Positions 38,101-47,700 of a stretch of 54,751 nt of DNA are shown piece after piece. This stretch comes from Candidatus Omnitrophota bacterium (GTDB taxonomy: Bacteria > Omnitrophota > Gorgyraeia > 2-01-FULL-45-10): the NCBI GenBank assembly GCA_030695905.1, contig JAUYOL010000020.1, positions 1 through 54,751 on the forward strand. Direction: 5' to 3'. The notes under the pieces were generated by a model that ran no database searches, had not been told where the DNA came from, and saw only the letters and a program-made list of their open reading frames with translations. Position 1 is the first letter of the stretch, and each line of letters opens with the position of its first letter. A program made the translations under genes and the position numbers.

Positions 38101-41100
38101 AAATAATGATACCACTGGGCGCGGTCAATTGGATCTATCGAAGCATCGTTGATCCAATTAAGCATTTCTTTAATTCGACGTCATGGGACGGTATTTATGT
38201 CGACACGTTGCGAAAGGCGGGTGTGAATTATCGTATATATAATCCCGATGGAAGTTTGAAATGTCAGGGTATCCTTAATAATTCCGGTAAATTTCAGGTA
38301 GTGATAAGGCTGTTCGATTCAAAAAATAATTTCCTGTGGTATGTTAAAAAATCCCATTCATTTCAGGTGGGCCTGTCCGGCCCATTACCGGCTCCGACCT
38401 CTATAAAAAATTTACCCTGGGGCGGCGAATGGTATGAATTTAAGAATGGGGAAGGCAATAGGCGCGCCGAATTTACCATGATTAGTTCTGCCGGTAAATG
38501 GGTGCCTTTGTACAATAAAGAATATGGCCAGCTGATAGTGGTTCATGTGGATTTGGAAAAAGGCTCAGAGGACGCCAAAGAAGATTTTTTTGTTATACGC
38601 CCGGACACATCGTCATCGTCATTGCTTATCGATAAGCAAGTCGGTAAGCTCGGCCTGGCGCAAGAGCACATATTCTACTTTTTAAATCGGAATTCTGTGC
38701 CTGTACCTATGAGACTTGCCTTCCCCGAATCTGTAGAAAATCCCATTACAGCGATGCAAGTTATAGGACTTGTTAAATCCGCGGTTGGTGCCGAAAAAAT
38801 AATCCGCACTGATGGCGCGCATGTTTATAAAAAATCGCAAAGTGTTTGGGCACTTGAACCCGACTTTACAGATGCAGATTACAAGAAAGCGATAGCTAAA
38901 CCTTTTATCCTGCCTGCCGGGAAAAAATACGAACCAAGGGTTTTTACTATGCATAAGTCAAGTGCGTCATTACCGGATTTTCTTATATGCGATCCCGGTA
39001 GCGAAGATATTGTCATAATCGAGATCGGAAGGCATGCAGTCTTATCGACTGCCAGGAAGATGCTAAATGGTTTGAGAGCGTTAAAGCTGGTAGGGCCGAA
39101 GATTTTGGGCGCTCGTAGTGGCATGCCTAAGACCGCTACCTTTTATTCGGAGGAAATAATTCATGGAGAAGATCCCGTGGATTATAAAATTGACGGCAAG
39201 CAGAATACGGCTATGAAAAGCGCGGTCAATACGTTGATAGAGACATCGCGTTTCGAACGGTCGCGTATTAAAAAAGGATATACACGGGATTTTGTGGCGA
39301 AGGCGCAGGGGATCGTTAATCTTGTAGAGGAATCTCACCAATATAGGAAAGACGCCATACCCTTGCCGGCCAATATCAACGTTAGGACAACATTCAGATT
39401 GTATAGTGACGACATTTCCTGTTTTGATGTTGTTTTGAAGTTTGCTAAACAAAAAGGTGGAAGGTACTACCTCAATAAGAACGGTATACAAATTTTAGCG
39501 AAGTCCATTACATTGCAGGAACTTTTTGGCGCGGCAAATCAGCGCCCAAGACCAGCATTGTCTTCACCAGGCAAGCCTTTCCTGGGTGCTTTCCAGAATA
39601 CAGCCATTCCGACCCTTGGGGTTTTGAAACAAAAAGATTTTAATGAAATTGCTTCTGTTTCCAGAGAGAGCCTCGCGGACATGCTGGCATTTTTGAAGAC
39701 TATAGAGTTTGCCACTGATGAAGGGATTGCCCACTTGTTGGATTCCGTTTTTACGCAGGGTCCGCCTGAATATGTAAAAAAGATGAAGGATACATTTTTC
39801 TACATGTTTATTCTTGCCAGAAGTAATTCCGCCTTCAAAGAGTTATTATTGCGATCACTCCAATCTTCAAATCTTGATCTAAAAGAAATAAAATTCGCGC
39901 TATCGGATGCCCTTCCGATAAATTCCGCCAGATACTTTGATGCCAATGCAAATACAGCAATAATCGTTTTAAACCGCGGATTCTTTGATATGGACGAACA
40001 CATTTACATGACCTCCCCGGAATTTAGTTCGGCTGTTTATCATATCCGAGCAGAAAGGATTATGCATGAATTAGCGCATAGCAACCTTCCTGATATGGTT
40101 CCAGGCGATTATAAACCCTCCGAAGAAGAACAAATAATTCAGAGCTTGGACAGGCCCCTGAAAATCGTTACGGATGAAATTGGCATGCAGGATAAGATAA
40201 AAAAGTTGAGGAGAGTATATCCCAAAGCAAAGGAAGCAATGCAGCATTCCGGACATATTTTTGATGCGGCGTTCAGATATAACCAGCAATCAGAGCCTTC
40301 GCTTCTTGCCAAAAGGATCAAGGTCTCTGAAATTCTATATCTTGGGGAAGATGCCGGACTTACAGATCTTACAGTTGACGTAGGGATGGAAGATCTGCCG
40401 GAAATATTATATATACTTGCCACTATAGTAAGGCCGTTTGATGCCTCTGGTGTCAAGGTGCAGCCTTCCGGTGCCGGGCCAGCTACTATTACAGTAATTG
40501 ACCGCATAGGTAACGCCCTCACAGAATATCAGTTTAAAGCCGGTGCGGATGAGTATAAAAGGTTAATTGATAATATAAAATCACGGGTGGATGCCGCAGA
40601 CGAGATAGTCAATAAACACCTTAATTTAACTCTTCATATAGCAGAAGGTGAGGGTGGAGAGGTAAAGATTGAAGGTGAGTCCCTGGCCAGCCGCTATCTT
40701 AGCACAATCAGCAACGGGGAAGATGACCCGGAAGAATTACGCGGTGCTAAAAAATTCGGGCCGGGAGCGGCAAGCAAGGATGACCCCGCGTTTTCTGCTG
40801 TAAAAAGCGCCTATCAGTATAAAGCAGAAATAGAAAATATACATGGTGGCCAGCAGCCGCTTACTATGCGTTTTTCTGAAGCAATGCGTGGAGGCGACTT
40901 GTATGTAGAGGGCATTACAGCGGTAAGGGATGGGCCCGGAACAGCCGCTATCGGGGATTTCAACTTTACAATACGTGCGGATAATACACTATGGCTTCCT
41001 ACGTATCATCCCATAGGTTTAATAGGCTCGGAATCATGGATAAAAAACCATAATAAAGGTATTAGCCAGACATTTCTGCAATGGGTCAATGATTATGCGC

Positions 41101-44100
41101 TGGCCCACAATGTGAATAAAATTATTATTGAAACATATGAGTTGTACGATCTTCACGCGTTTAGAAGATCTTTTGTGGATACAGTCAGGATCGGGGGCAG
41201 GGTTTACGATATAAAAGAATGCGAGCAAGCCGGCATATTTGACAGAGTAACGGCCGGGAGATTGATAGCTTATGATACTGAAAGAGGGCAGAGACTTGGA
41301 AAGATAGAGCTCGAACATGTTAAAGGGCAGGGGCCATCCTACGGGGTGCTATATTCGGAGAGCGAAAAGCTGGCAGTCGGAGATTCTATATGTATAGATA
41401 AATGTATAATACATCTTAATGACAAGCCGGTCGCATTCATCGGGCAGGCAGCCGATGACATATCAGTGGTATTTTCAGGAGCACCTAAACCTTTACAGCA
41501 AAAAGAAGAGCCCGCTCTATTGCCAGGGCCGACCGTAAAAACAGCAAGAAAGATTATGCCTTCCCGTGCAAGCAGGACATTAGTAGAACGCGCAGTAATA
41601 GCCATCCGGAGCATGGGCCATGGAGAAGAAATATTTGACGTTAGGCAAGACGTATTTAGTTTTAAGGACAGGATATTGATGGTAGGTGATGATGCTTGTA
41701 AGTTTGTCAATATATACAAAAAAGTCAAACATGAATGCTCGAAAGAGTTATTCGGTGACTTAGATGCCCTACTGGAAGATGTTCTTGCTGTTTCGAATAA
41801 TGGACCGGTGAGCATGAGTAAGGTAAAGCGGTGGATTTTTAGCTTAAGTAATATTTTGAAGCGCATCAAGATTAATAGGGCCAGGCTGAAATATATCCAA
41901 AATGAGCTAAGCTCGTATTTTGAAACGTATGAATCCGAGATGAATGTTCGCTTCAATACGCTCGATGACGTGGCGAAGCAATTAGATGCAGATATGTCAG
42001 ATTTGGAGAAAAGAAAAGAATCTGCTAAAGCGAAAAAAGAGGACAAGCTCATTGAAGAGTTGATTGGTCTTCAATGGCATATTCAAGCCGAACGCGCAGA
42101 AGTGCAAAAGCAGTTAGATGCTATGGTTGGCATTTATAGGAAAGAAACATCGAAAAAAGACGGCGACCTGTTACTTATCGACAGTCTTATATCGATGTTA
42201 ACTACGGATATATTAAGATTAGAAAATAGGCTTAGATTTGCTAAAGGCGAACCGCGCGCCAAAAAAGTTAGTATCGTTTCGATCTTGAAAAGAATTACCG
42301 CGGCCGATAATGTTTACCTGGATGAAACGCGCCTTCCTGTACTAAAGGTCAGAGGCGAGGATCTCTCTATCCGGTCCGCGCTTAGTAATATTGTCATAAA
42401 TGGGTGTCAGGCCGCAAGAGAGAAAGACGCACAAAAGGCCGGCGTAAAAGTTTCCTTGAGGCAGGATGGCAACTTCGCGGTGATAGAGATCGAAGATAAC
42501 GGAAACGGGATTCCAGATGATAAACTCAAGTTCGACTCACGAACCGGAAGGCTAACGCTATATAATCTAAATAATACTACCAAAAAGCGCGGGACAGGCT
42601 TAGGAACGACAGAGGCATGGTATGTCCTGGTGGAGGATATGGGCGGGACTATCGATATTAAGACAAAGCCCGGCGAAGGAACGAAATTTACGATCCGCCT
42701 GCCCCTTGCTCCTACTTCTAATATCCAACCGATGGGGCCGGGCGCCGCTAATGCAGATAGCCCTGAATTTTCGAATAATGGGGATGATATTTTACTTATC
42801 CCTGCGAAAGTACGAATGAAAGGAATGGAAGGCAGGACATGCAGGATTTTTGTGCCGCTGGAGTACCGACAATACTTACCGGAGTCCTTCCATGTTGCGG
42901 CAGAGGGGAATATACAAGGTGGATACGTTGTGGCAGAGGATAAGAATACAATGAGTGTATATTCCGAAAAAGACTATCGAGAGAGGCTCAAAGAAATCGA
43001 AGGATCGAATGATTATACGCGTTTACAGTTATTTACAACGCGTTCTTTAGCTATTAAAAAATTGAATCCAAAAGGTGAATTTGCCATCCCATCCGCATTG
43101 CTGCATAGCCCCGCGGGTCTCGTAAATAGTTCCATAACATTAGCTATTTACTTGAACTGGGATCCTCAAAGCGCGGCTATTAAGGCAATGATTGAGGAGA
43201 TGTCCGCGGTATTTGACGGGCATAAAATTAAAAACAAAAAATTATTAAGTGCTTTGATCGAGCCGGAAAAGCATCCGGGGCAAAGTAAGATATTGATCCA
43301 CATGGGTAACTATTTCTTTAAAATGCTTCTTCTGGATTATATCGCTACTAACTATCCAAATCTGGATAATTCACGCCTTCACCAATTTATCAATAAAGCG
43401 CAGGCCATATCGGAGAGGGACGCCATATTCAAGAAGCATGAATCAATTTATAAAAGATATATTAAGTTGCGCCCCGCCGTCCATTATTTAAAATGGAATT
43501 TTATTGCCGCACTGCTCGGTAGCCTTATAGCCGATACCGGTGATGCCAAAAATGCTTTTTTGATCGGCAGGCATTTTTCAAAGGATTATTTTGATAGTTT
43601 TAAGGTGGGTAGAAGTATCCCTGTAGCAAAAGCACGAAAAAATGAAAACAGGCCTTTTGCTTATCGCAGGGATATCTCAAAGATCGCGCCCATCATAAGA
43701 CCTTTTATAGATACATCCAAACCGTTACAGGAGATTTTGGAGACAGAGTTATCTCCTACAAATTCTGACAGAATAGGCTGCTCTGCATCAAGCTATACAA
43801 ATGCCGCGCTGGGTGACGCTATCCTGGATTTTGTTGTGACAACTGAAACGTGGGAGAAGTTCGGTTTTAAAGAAAAGGTTATTTTTTATCAAAATGCTCA
43901 CAGTAATCTGGTTAAAGGAGATTTTATCGGAAGTATTATGATGACGATATTGGGTAAGACGAAAGATGAATTAACCGCGGAAGACATTGAGCATGGGCAG
44001 AATCTTTTTGAGTCATTGGTGGCTATAGTCTACAAGTCAAACGGCGGACTCGAAGGCAATGGCCTGGCGAAGGCGCGCGAATTTGTTTTCAAAATGTTCA

Positions 44101-44753
44101 TAGATCATGCCAAGCACCGGCAGGCAGAGACAAAGCCCGCAGAAGAACGCTCGAATAATATTGCGGTCCTGCACAAGCTTTTTCAGGAAGCTAATATATC
44201 TCAAGCCTCGCGAGTATTAATATCAGAGAATTTACTTATAAGTGACGGAAATACTAATGAGTTGGATGAAGCCAGGCTGGCCCTAAAGCCGTTACTGGGG
44301 AGCGGCAAGGTGGCGATATTAAAGCCTGATGAGATACGAAGACATGCCATAAACCGCAGAGAAGACAAGTCAAAATTAGCCATTGTATTGAGCCGCGAAG
44401 ATTTTGAAAACAAAGCTATATGGAATGGTTCTGAAAAAGAGACTTCGCTTAAGGCGAGCCTTATTATCCTGGATGATAGGCTGACCGGCGCCAACTATCT
44501 CTATATAGAAGGGGTGATAGGGCTCGCGTACGCCCTTATGTCCAATAATAAACGGGCGATAAGCGCTTATTACCGGATATTGTCAGGCGCGGCCATAGAT
44601 GATGCGGTATTAAAGCTTCTCGACGATGGCCGTGATAATACTGTGGCATTTGCATTGCGGGCCATATTGAAGTTCAAGCCTACAGAGAAGATGAGTGAAG
44701 AAGAATTTAATAGTTATAGAATAACGATCGAAAGCGCTCTCATAAATGCATAA
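35142..44753 (+). CDS. Giant multidomain protein with signal peptide, methyltransferase and histidine-kinase-type ATPase
   Basis: Complete, 3203 residues, TTG start just after an in-frame TAA at 35130-35132. N-terminus: a basic segment, a hydrophobic stretch and AQDIVWANP, an export-type signal (residues 10-35). Then: SAM methyltransferase-like (about 85-240; ILEVGPGYGIF, RPGGVCIIDTN); long helical stretches; a membrane-type segment (about 877-912); a zinc-protease-like HELAH at 1642-1646; a folded unknown (about 1915-2105); coiled coil (about 2260-2370); and a HATPase domain (about 2377-2527) with N box NIVINGCQAA, G1 DNGNGIP and G2 GTGLGT. Helical C-terminus. Linkers contain GPGAA...PEFSNNG. 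No HisKA phosphoacceptor or receiver domain was recognised. Function unknown; it belongs with the giant genes of this lineage. Confidence 0.93.
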   Translation: MNTQIKPHRKFPLAIRVIAAILIAAFFAQDIVWANPDCLQIQLRAKQDNFKPSFYSQCLLRSTDLMAISRALELLGAEYQEKVNAKFGSNEMAFAYAEVFNTAKGVLRDFDNKKILEVGPGYGIFMHTMKKFSEETGVRLELTGLEKDEAKAKYARDEGKLNVITGDITKAPEQLKNEQFDAVVVRWPYFEIWGQKYILDYIKGCYEMTRPGGVCIIDTNVHYLAARAYSLERICFDAGFDVEGKKSYTDSKFLILRKPQSGRKRIHPVLRVLISGIVSSVQRAAEKSGKKKYGMIDISEINDADSLSDYIDKLEKKSGYGQLLDATRQEKEFLKPLFDLLFKKLESDFEDSGDFVALCKQVLKNSDAYDLRARLNNEDAALFNEFRKLKRKDKDIPVGLYGLLLFYLTANPKPYFRHLYKEIMKARPITELALGRKGISFRTRGDSIVHLYPMNLLHEGPDAVYRKSLNAMVGEKEPHDVRGKPDANDLKIKRAVEIGRRHVATYRRYSSEEREALEKRIANFEKKATVLELRDMKTFLLFSEPGLNIVRPIHAGRTRSAHYLSKRLIDTLKKDDDEDMKLLWILLNFSQGVVDTYEQMMKEEGSPQDIQKKLSGLNERFFELEDTHLLPPEKLKEKLAALMEEDTLIKYKDVFVAAENEEKEVDVLMQATHNVRDRLAIEEMEFAASLLRVLLVKQSENAIMMCRHLLYRYEGLGLHSEADRAYRNLDYLVSTLQAYDYGRLPFEFQEELIFTALAFERWDEVKNELKTLLTGKGYTRNVRVAELEILKNDIITADFISKLMHALHAQKAAATPEKLPIVEDAEKFAIKLLSDYSKNGFSALKEQDIDPDYDTPPGPMPARGQYKGNKGKELKDISAGVCILTSLCAIDYRIALIAGAALVVIGVLGFIDSVAGSPDHILKAIRNTPTFEFPFNGKVFMDYKREAEFDKNSQLRVVLAKGLLETDIFNKMQALIRAVKGSDKQVEIMIPLGAVNWIYRSIVDPIKHFFNSTSWDGIYVDTLRKAGVNYRIYNPDGSLKCQGILNNSGKFQVVIRLFDSKNNFLWYVKKSHSFQVGLSGPLPAPTSIKNLPWGGEWYEFKNGEGNRRAEFTMISSAGKWVPLYNKEYGQLIVVHVDLEKGSEDAKEDFFVIRPDTSSSSLLIDKQVGKLGLAQEHIFYFLNRNSVPVPMRLAFPESVENPITAMQVIGLVKSAVGAEKIIRTDGAHVYKKSQSVWALEPDFTDADYKKAIAKPFILPAGKKYEPRVFTMHKSSASLPDFLICDPGSEDIVIIEIGRHAVLSTARKMLNGLRALKLVGPKILGARSGMPKTATFYSEEIIHGEDPVDYKIDGKQNTAMKSAVNTLIETSRFERSRIKKGYTRDFVAKAQGIVNLVEESHQYRKDAIPLPANINVRTTFRLYSDDISCFDVVLKFAKQKGGRYYLNKNGIQILAKSITLQELFGAANQRPRPALSSPGKPFLGAFQNTAIPTLGVLKQKDFNEIASVSRESLADMLAFLKTIEFATDEGIAHLLDSVFTQGPPEYVKKMKDTFFYMFILARSNSAFKELLLRSLQSSNLDLKEIKFALSDALPINSARYFDANANTAIIVLNRGFFDMDEHIYMTSPEFSSAVYHIRAERIMHELAHSNLPDMVPGDYKPSEEEQIIQSLDRPLKIVTDEIGMQDKIKKLRRVYPKAKEAMQHSGHIFDAAFRYNQQSEPSLLAKRIKVSEILYLGEDAGLTDLTVDVGMEDLPEILYILATIVRPFDASGVKVQPSGAGPATITVIDRIGNALTEYQFKAGADEYKRLIDNIKSRVDAADEIVNKHLNLTLHIAEGEGGEVKIEGESLASRYLSTISNGEDDPEELRGAKKFGPGAASKDDPAFSAVKSAYQYKAEIENIHGGQQPLTMRFSEAMRGGDLYVEGITAVRDGPGTAAIGDFNFTIRADNTLWLPTYHPIGLIGSESWIKNHNKGISQTFLQWVNDYALAHNVNKIIIETYELYDLHAFRRSFVDTVRIGGRVYDIKECEQAGIFDRVTAGRLIAYDTERGQRLGKIELEHVKGQGPSYGVLYSESEKLAVGDSICIDKCIIHLNDKPVAFIGQAADDISVVFSGAPKPLQQKEEPALLPGPTVKTARKIMPSRASRTLVERAVIAIRSMGHGEEIFDVRQDVFSFKDRILMVGDDACKFVNIYKKVKHECSKELFGDLDALLEDVLAVSNNGPVSMSKVKRWIFSLSNILKRIKINRARLKYIQNELSSYFETYESEMNVRFNTLDDVAKQLDADMSDLEKRKESAKAKKEDKLIEELIGLQWHIQAERAEVQKQLDAMVGIYRKETSKKDGDLLLIDSLISMLTTDILRLENRLRFAKGEPRAKKVSIVSILKRITAADNVYLDETRLPVLKVRGEDLSIRSALSNIVINGCQAAREKDAQKAGVKVSLRQDGNFAVIEIEDNGNGIPDDKLKFDSRTGRLTLYNLNNTTKKRGTGLGTTEAWYVLVEDMGGTIDIKTKPGEGTKFTIRLPLAPTSNIQPMGPGAANADSPEFSNNGDDILLIPAKVRMKGMEGRTCRIFVPLEYRQYLPESFHVAAEGNIQGGYVVAEDKNTMSVYSEKDYRERLKEIEGSNDYTRLQLFTTRSLAIKKLNPKGEFAIPSALLHSPAGLVNSSITLAIYLNWDPQSAAIKAMIEEMSAVFDGHKIKNKKLLSALIEPEKHPGQSKILIHMGNYFFKMLLLDYIATNYPNLDNSRLHQFINKAQAISERDAIFKKHESIYKRYIKLRPAVHYLKWNFIAALLGSLIADTGDAKNAFLIGRHFSKDYFDSFKVGRSIPVAKARKNENRPFAYRRDISKIAPIIRPFIDTSKPLQEILETELSPTNSDRIGCSASSYTNAALGDAILDFVVTTETWEKFGFKEKVIFYQNAHSNLVKGDFIGSIMMTILGKTKDELTAEDIEHGQNLFESLVAIVYKSNGGLEGNGLAKAREFVFKMFIDHAKHRQAETKPAEERSNNIAVLHKLFQEANISQASRVLISENLLISDGNTNELDEARLALKPLLGSGKVAILKPDEIRRHAINRREDKSKLAIVLSREDFENKAIWNGSEKETSLKASLIILDDRLTGANYLYIEGVIGLAYALMSNNKRAISAYYRILSGAAIDDAVLKLLDDGRDNTVAFALRAILKFKPTEKMSEEEFNSYRITIESALINA
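42268..42722 (+). other. GHKL/HATPase domain within the giant protein
   Basis: N box near residue 2416, DNGNGIP from residue 2452, GTGLGT from residue 2484, and a final strand GEGTKFTIRLPL. These ATP-lid motifs are intact. Upstream coiled coil could act as a dimerisation helix, but a clear phosphorylatable His motif was not found. Confidence 0.88.
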
Positions 44754-47700
44754 TCAACAAAAAATTACAAGAGACAGAAGGCAAAATTTAAGGCCCGGGC
44801 TAAATGGGGTGGGGGAAACTTCCCCCCGAGTAGTGACCCTCATCCCAACCCGGGCTTTTATAATAAAAATAATATCAGTGATGCTGATAGCGGCGTTTGC
44901 CGCGCAGGATGTGGCGTGGGCGAATCCGGAAGTTTTTGAGCATCGGGCTTCGACGACTACTCTGCAGATCCCGTCTTTCTTCAGCCCCATGGACGCGCGG
45001 ACCGATAAGAATGTTCTCGAAATGACATTGCAATATATACTGAAGACGGTCGGCGATACAGAGCAGTTTAAATATCACCTTACGCCTAAAGTTGCCGGTG
45101 TAATGCTGGACTTCGAGTTTGATAAGGCGCGCAGAGAGGATGAGGACACGATAATCCCCTGCGGTGCCGCAAGCGACCGCTCAACCCGTCTATATGAGGC
45201 GGTTATAGGGTCCGATAATTCGATCAAAGAGTTGCGGCAAGCCAAAAAAGACAGAAGTGATAATGCTGCAGATAAAGGCAAAGTTAGCGCCGCGGTAAAT
45301 CCAATTAAAGAGCTGCCAACCCCAAAGCCCGCAGAACCTTCTGTGAAAATCCCTACAAAAGCCGAGTTTTTTGACATCGTAAATGAAAGAGCCATGAATA
45401 TTATTGCTCTTGCCGGAACTCATTTTATCGGCGGTAAAGCAATGGCACAGAGATCGCTCGATAAAATGATCCTGGATTTTAACAGAGAAACAAAGGCGGG
45501 GTATGTAAGTTCTTATGCGGTTGCCCTTACAAAAGTAGTTTTAGACAGGCACGGCGAAAAATTAAACTTTAACGCTATTATCAAACCTCTGGATGACAAG
45601 TTGCGCAAACATAAAGGGATATTTGTAAGAAAAAACTTACGAAAACACTTATTATGGGCCCTTGAATCCCAGGGTATTTTCGATTCGGATACCATAGAGC
45701 GGTTAAAGGCAGCCGCACAGGGAGGGGATTCCAGGATAAAATCTCTGAAAACTGTGCCTAACAAAACCCTTTCTTTCTTCAAGCGCTTCTGGCGCGATGA
45801 GCGGGGTGAATTATCATTGCCGCGGCTTATTACCAATCGCAGGAATCGCCACAATTTCGATCTTAAGGCAACGGTCAGCTATATCATTCCTTATTTTAAA
45901 GAACATAATAAGTTACCGGCCGAAACAGAACTTTCCAAAGCTCTTGGCCCTACTCAGCCGCTTTTTTCTAAACATATGCCAGAAATATTGGCTGAACTTG
46001 CGAGGCAAATTGAAGAGGAAGGATTTGACCCGGCTCTCCGCCAGGAGATAGGGAAAGCTATAAGCCTGCCTATACCACTCCAAAATGGCACGGATCCGGA
46101 TATAAAGAACATGATAGGGCGTTTAATCGATACGATCATATCTTTGCCTATCAGGAGTGAGGCATGTCTGGATCTTCTTACGGCGGCCATTAAGTTATTT
46201 AAAATAAAATCACCCAACTATGCACAGATACTCAGTTTGATTATTCAGGCACAACATAATTCTCCGACAATGAGTCAGGTAGGCGCTGTATATACTAATC
46301 CGGAGATGGTGAGAACGATAAATCGTATCAACAGGTCTTTTGAAGGATTGAAGAGCATTGTGGCGCAGGCCGGAGGAATAAAACTTCCCCCTGCAATAGC
46401 AAGAGGGAAAAAAGAAAAAGAACTGATTGAAAAGGCTATCGCGGAGCTGGAAGCGCCTGATTCCACAAGCGCAGGACTAATCGGGAAGTATCGGGTTGTT
46501 TCGGATATTTCCTTTATCCCGCACAATGAAAAAGATGTCGACAATGGGCAGATTGTGTTTACAGGTATAAATATAGAAGATCCTACAAGGCAGAAAATCT
46601 CTATTAGTATTGATGCCCAGAGGGCGCCACCGGGACTCTTCAGGCTTTTCCGGAGGACAAAACTAAGGAGAATAGACTGGCCTCTCGAAGATTTCCTGGA
46701 TAAGTTCCGCGGCCAAACCTTTCTTTTAAGCCCCAATCGTTACCATATAAACGGTATAGGCACAAGTAACTGTATTGCCATAGCGTATCCGCTTAAAAAT
46801 GACGATATAGCGTTGTTCCATGAAGTAGCTGAAGCGGCTGATTTGGATGTGTCCGGATACCTTAGAAGGGGCGATCTCGATGCTTATATAAATCGTGTCG
46901 ATAAGAAATACAGGCAAGACCCGGCTATGCTGCAGCATTATGCGTTAAGATTGTTCCAGCGCGAGATGTGGCCTAGGGACGATGGTCTCCTCACGCAGTT
47001 GATAAAAGAGATAGATTTGAACCATGGGGTAAGGCTGAAGAAGAGCGTTATTGTCAAGGGTATGTCGTTAAAAGAAAATGCATTTGCTGCAAGAGAAGCA
47101 TTTGAAGTGGTAGGTAACCAGATTCTTGCCATACTCGTGATCAAGGACAGGAAGGGGCTTGTAAATATAGAAGGCCCTGCTACCGAAGCAATTGAAGATC
47201 GGCTGACCCGCGCGTATAAGTTTATCGCACAACTCGAAAAAGAGGCTGCAGTAAATCCTGCAGGCATTATGACTCTTGATGAGATGATGAGAAGAAAATA
47301 TCACTATTTCATCGAAAACCACATAAAGGATTTGGAGGAATTGCCGAAACTTATAGTAAACGAAAATAAGATGTCTACTTCTCAACGCCAGCTTTTTATT
47401 GGAGATCAAGGCTTGATCCGTGGGGCAATAGATATTTTAAAAGAGCTAAAAGAGGTACTTGAAGTGAGCCTGGAACAGCCGGTACAGGCAACAAAGACAG
47501 TCTCGAATCCCAGGATGAACGGTTTTGTGTATCTGCCGCCGGTAGCAAAGATGTTGAAGGCTTTGTTCGCGGAAATCAGGATATGGTTTGAAGCGCTTTT
47601 TGATTTAGATATAGATGTTTGTAGAAAATTGCAGAATTCGATCGATTGTTTTAACAAGGTCTACATTCTCAATAGTCGGTTTATTGATTTCTTAGTTTTT

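Noticed and set aside
41339-42052. 237-residue open frame on the minus strand within the giant gene
   Set aside because: Shadow of the coiled-coil coding region; the plus-strand frame is continuous and carries recognisable domains.
45513-45854. Minus-strand frames within the right giant gene, such as 45513-45854 and 46275-46736
   Set aside because: No family features, and all lie opposite the uninterrupted plus-strand frame.
46822-46839. HEVAEA as a zinc protease motif in the right giant gene
   Set aside because: It lacks the second His of HExxH, and no other ligand was evident.
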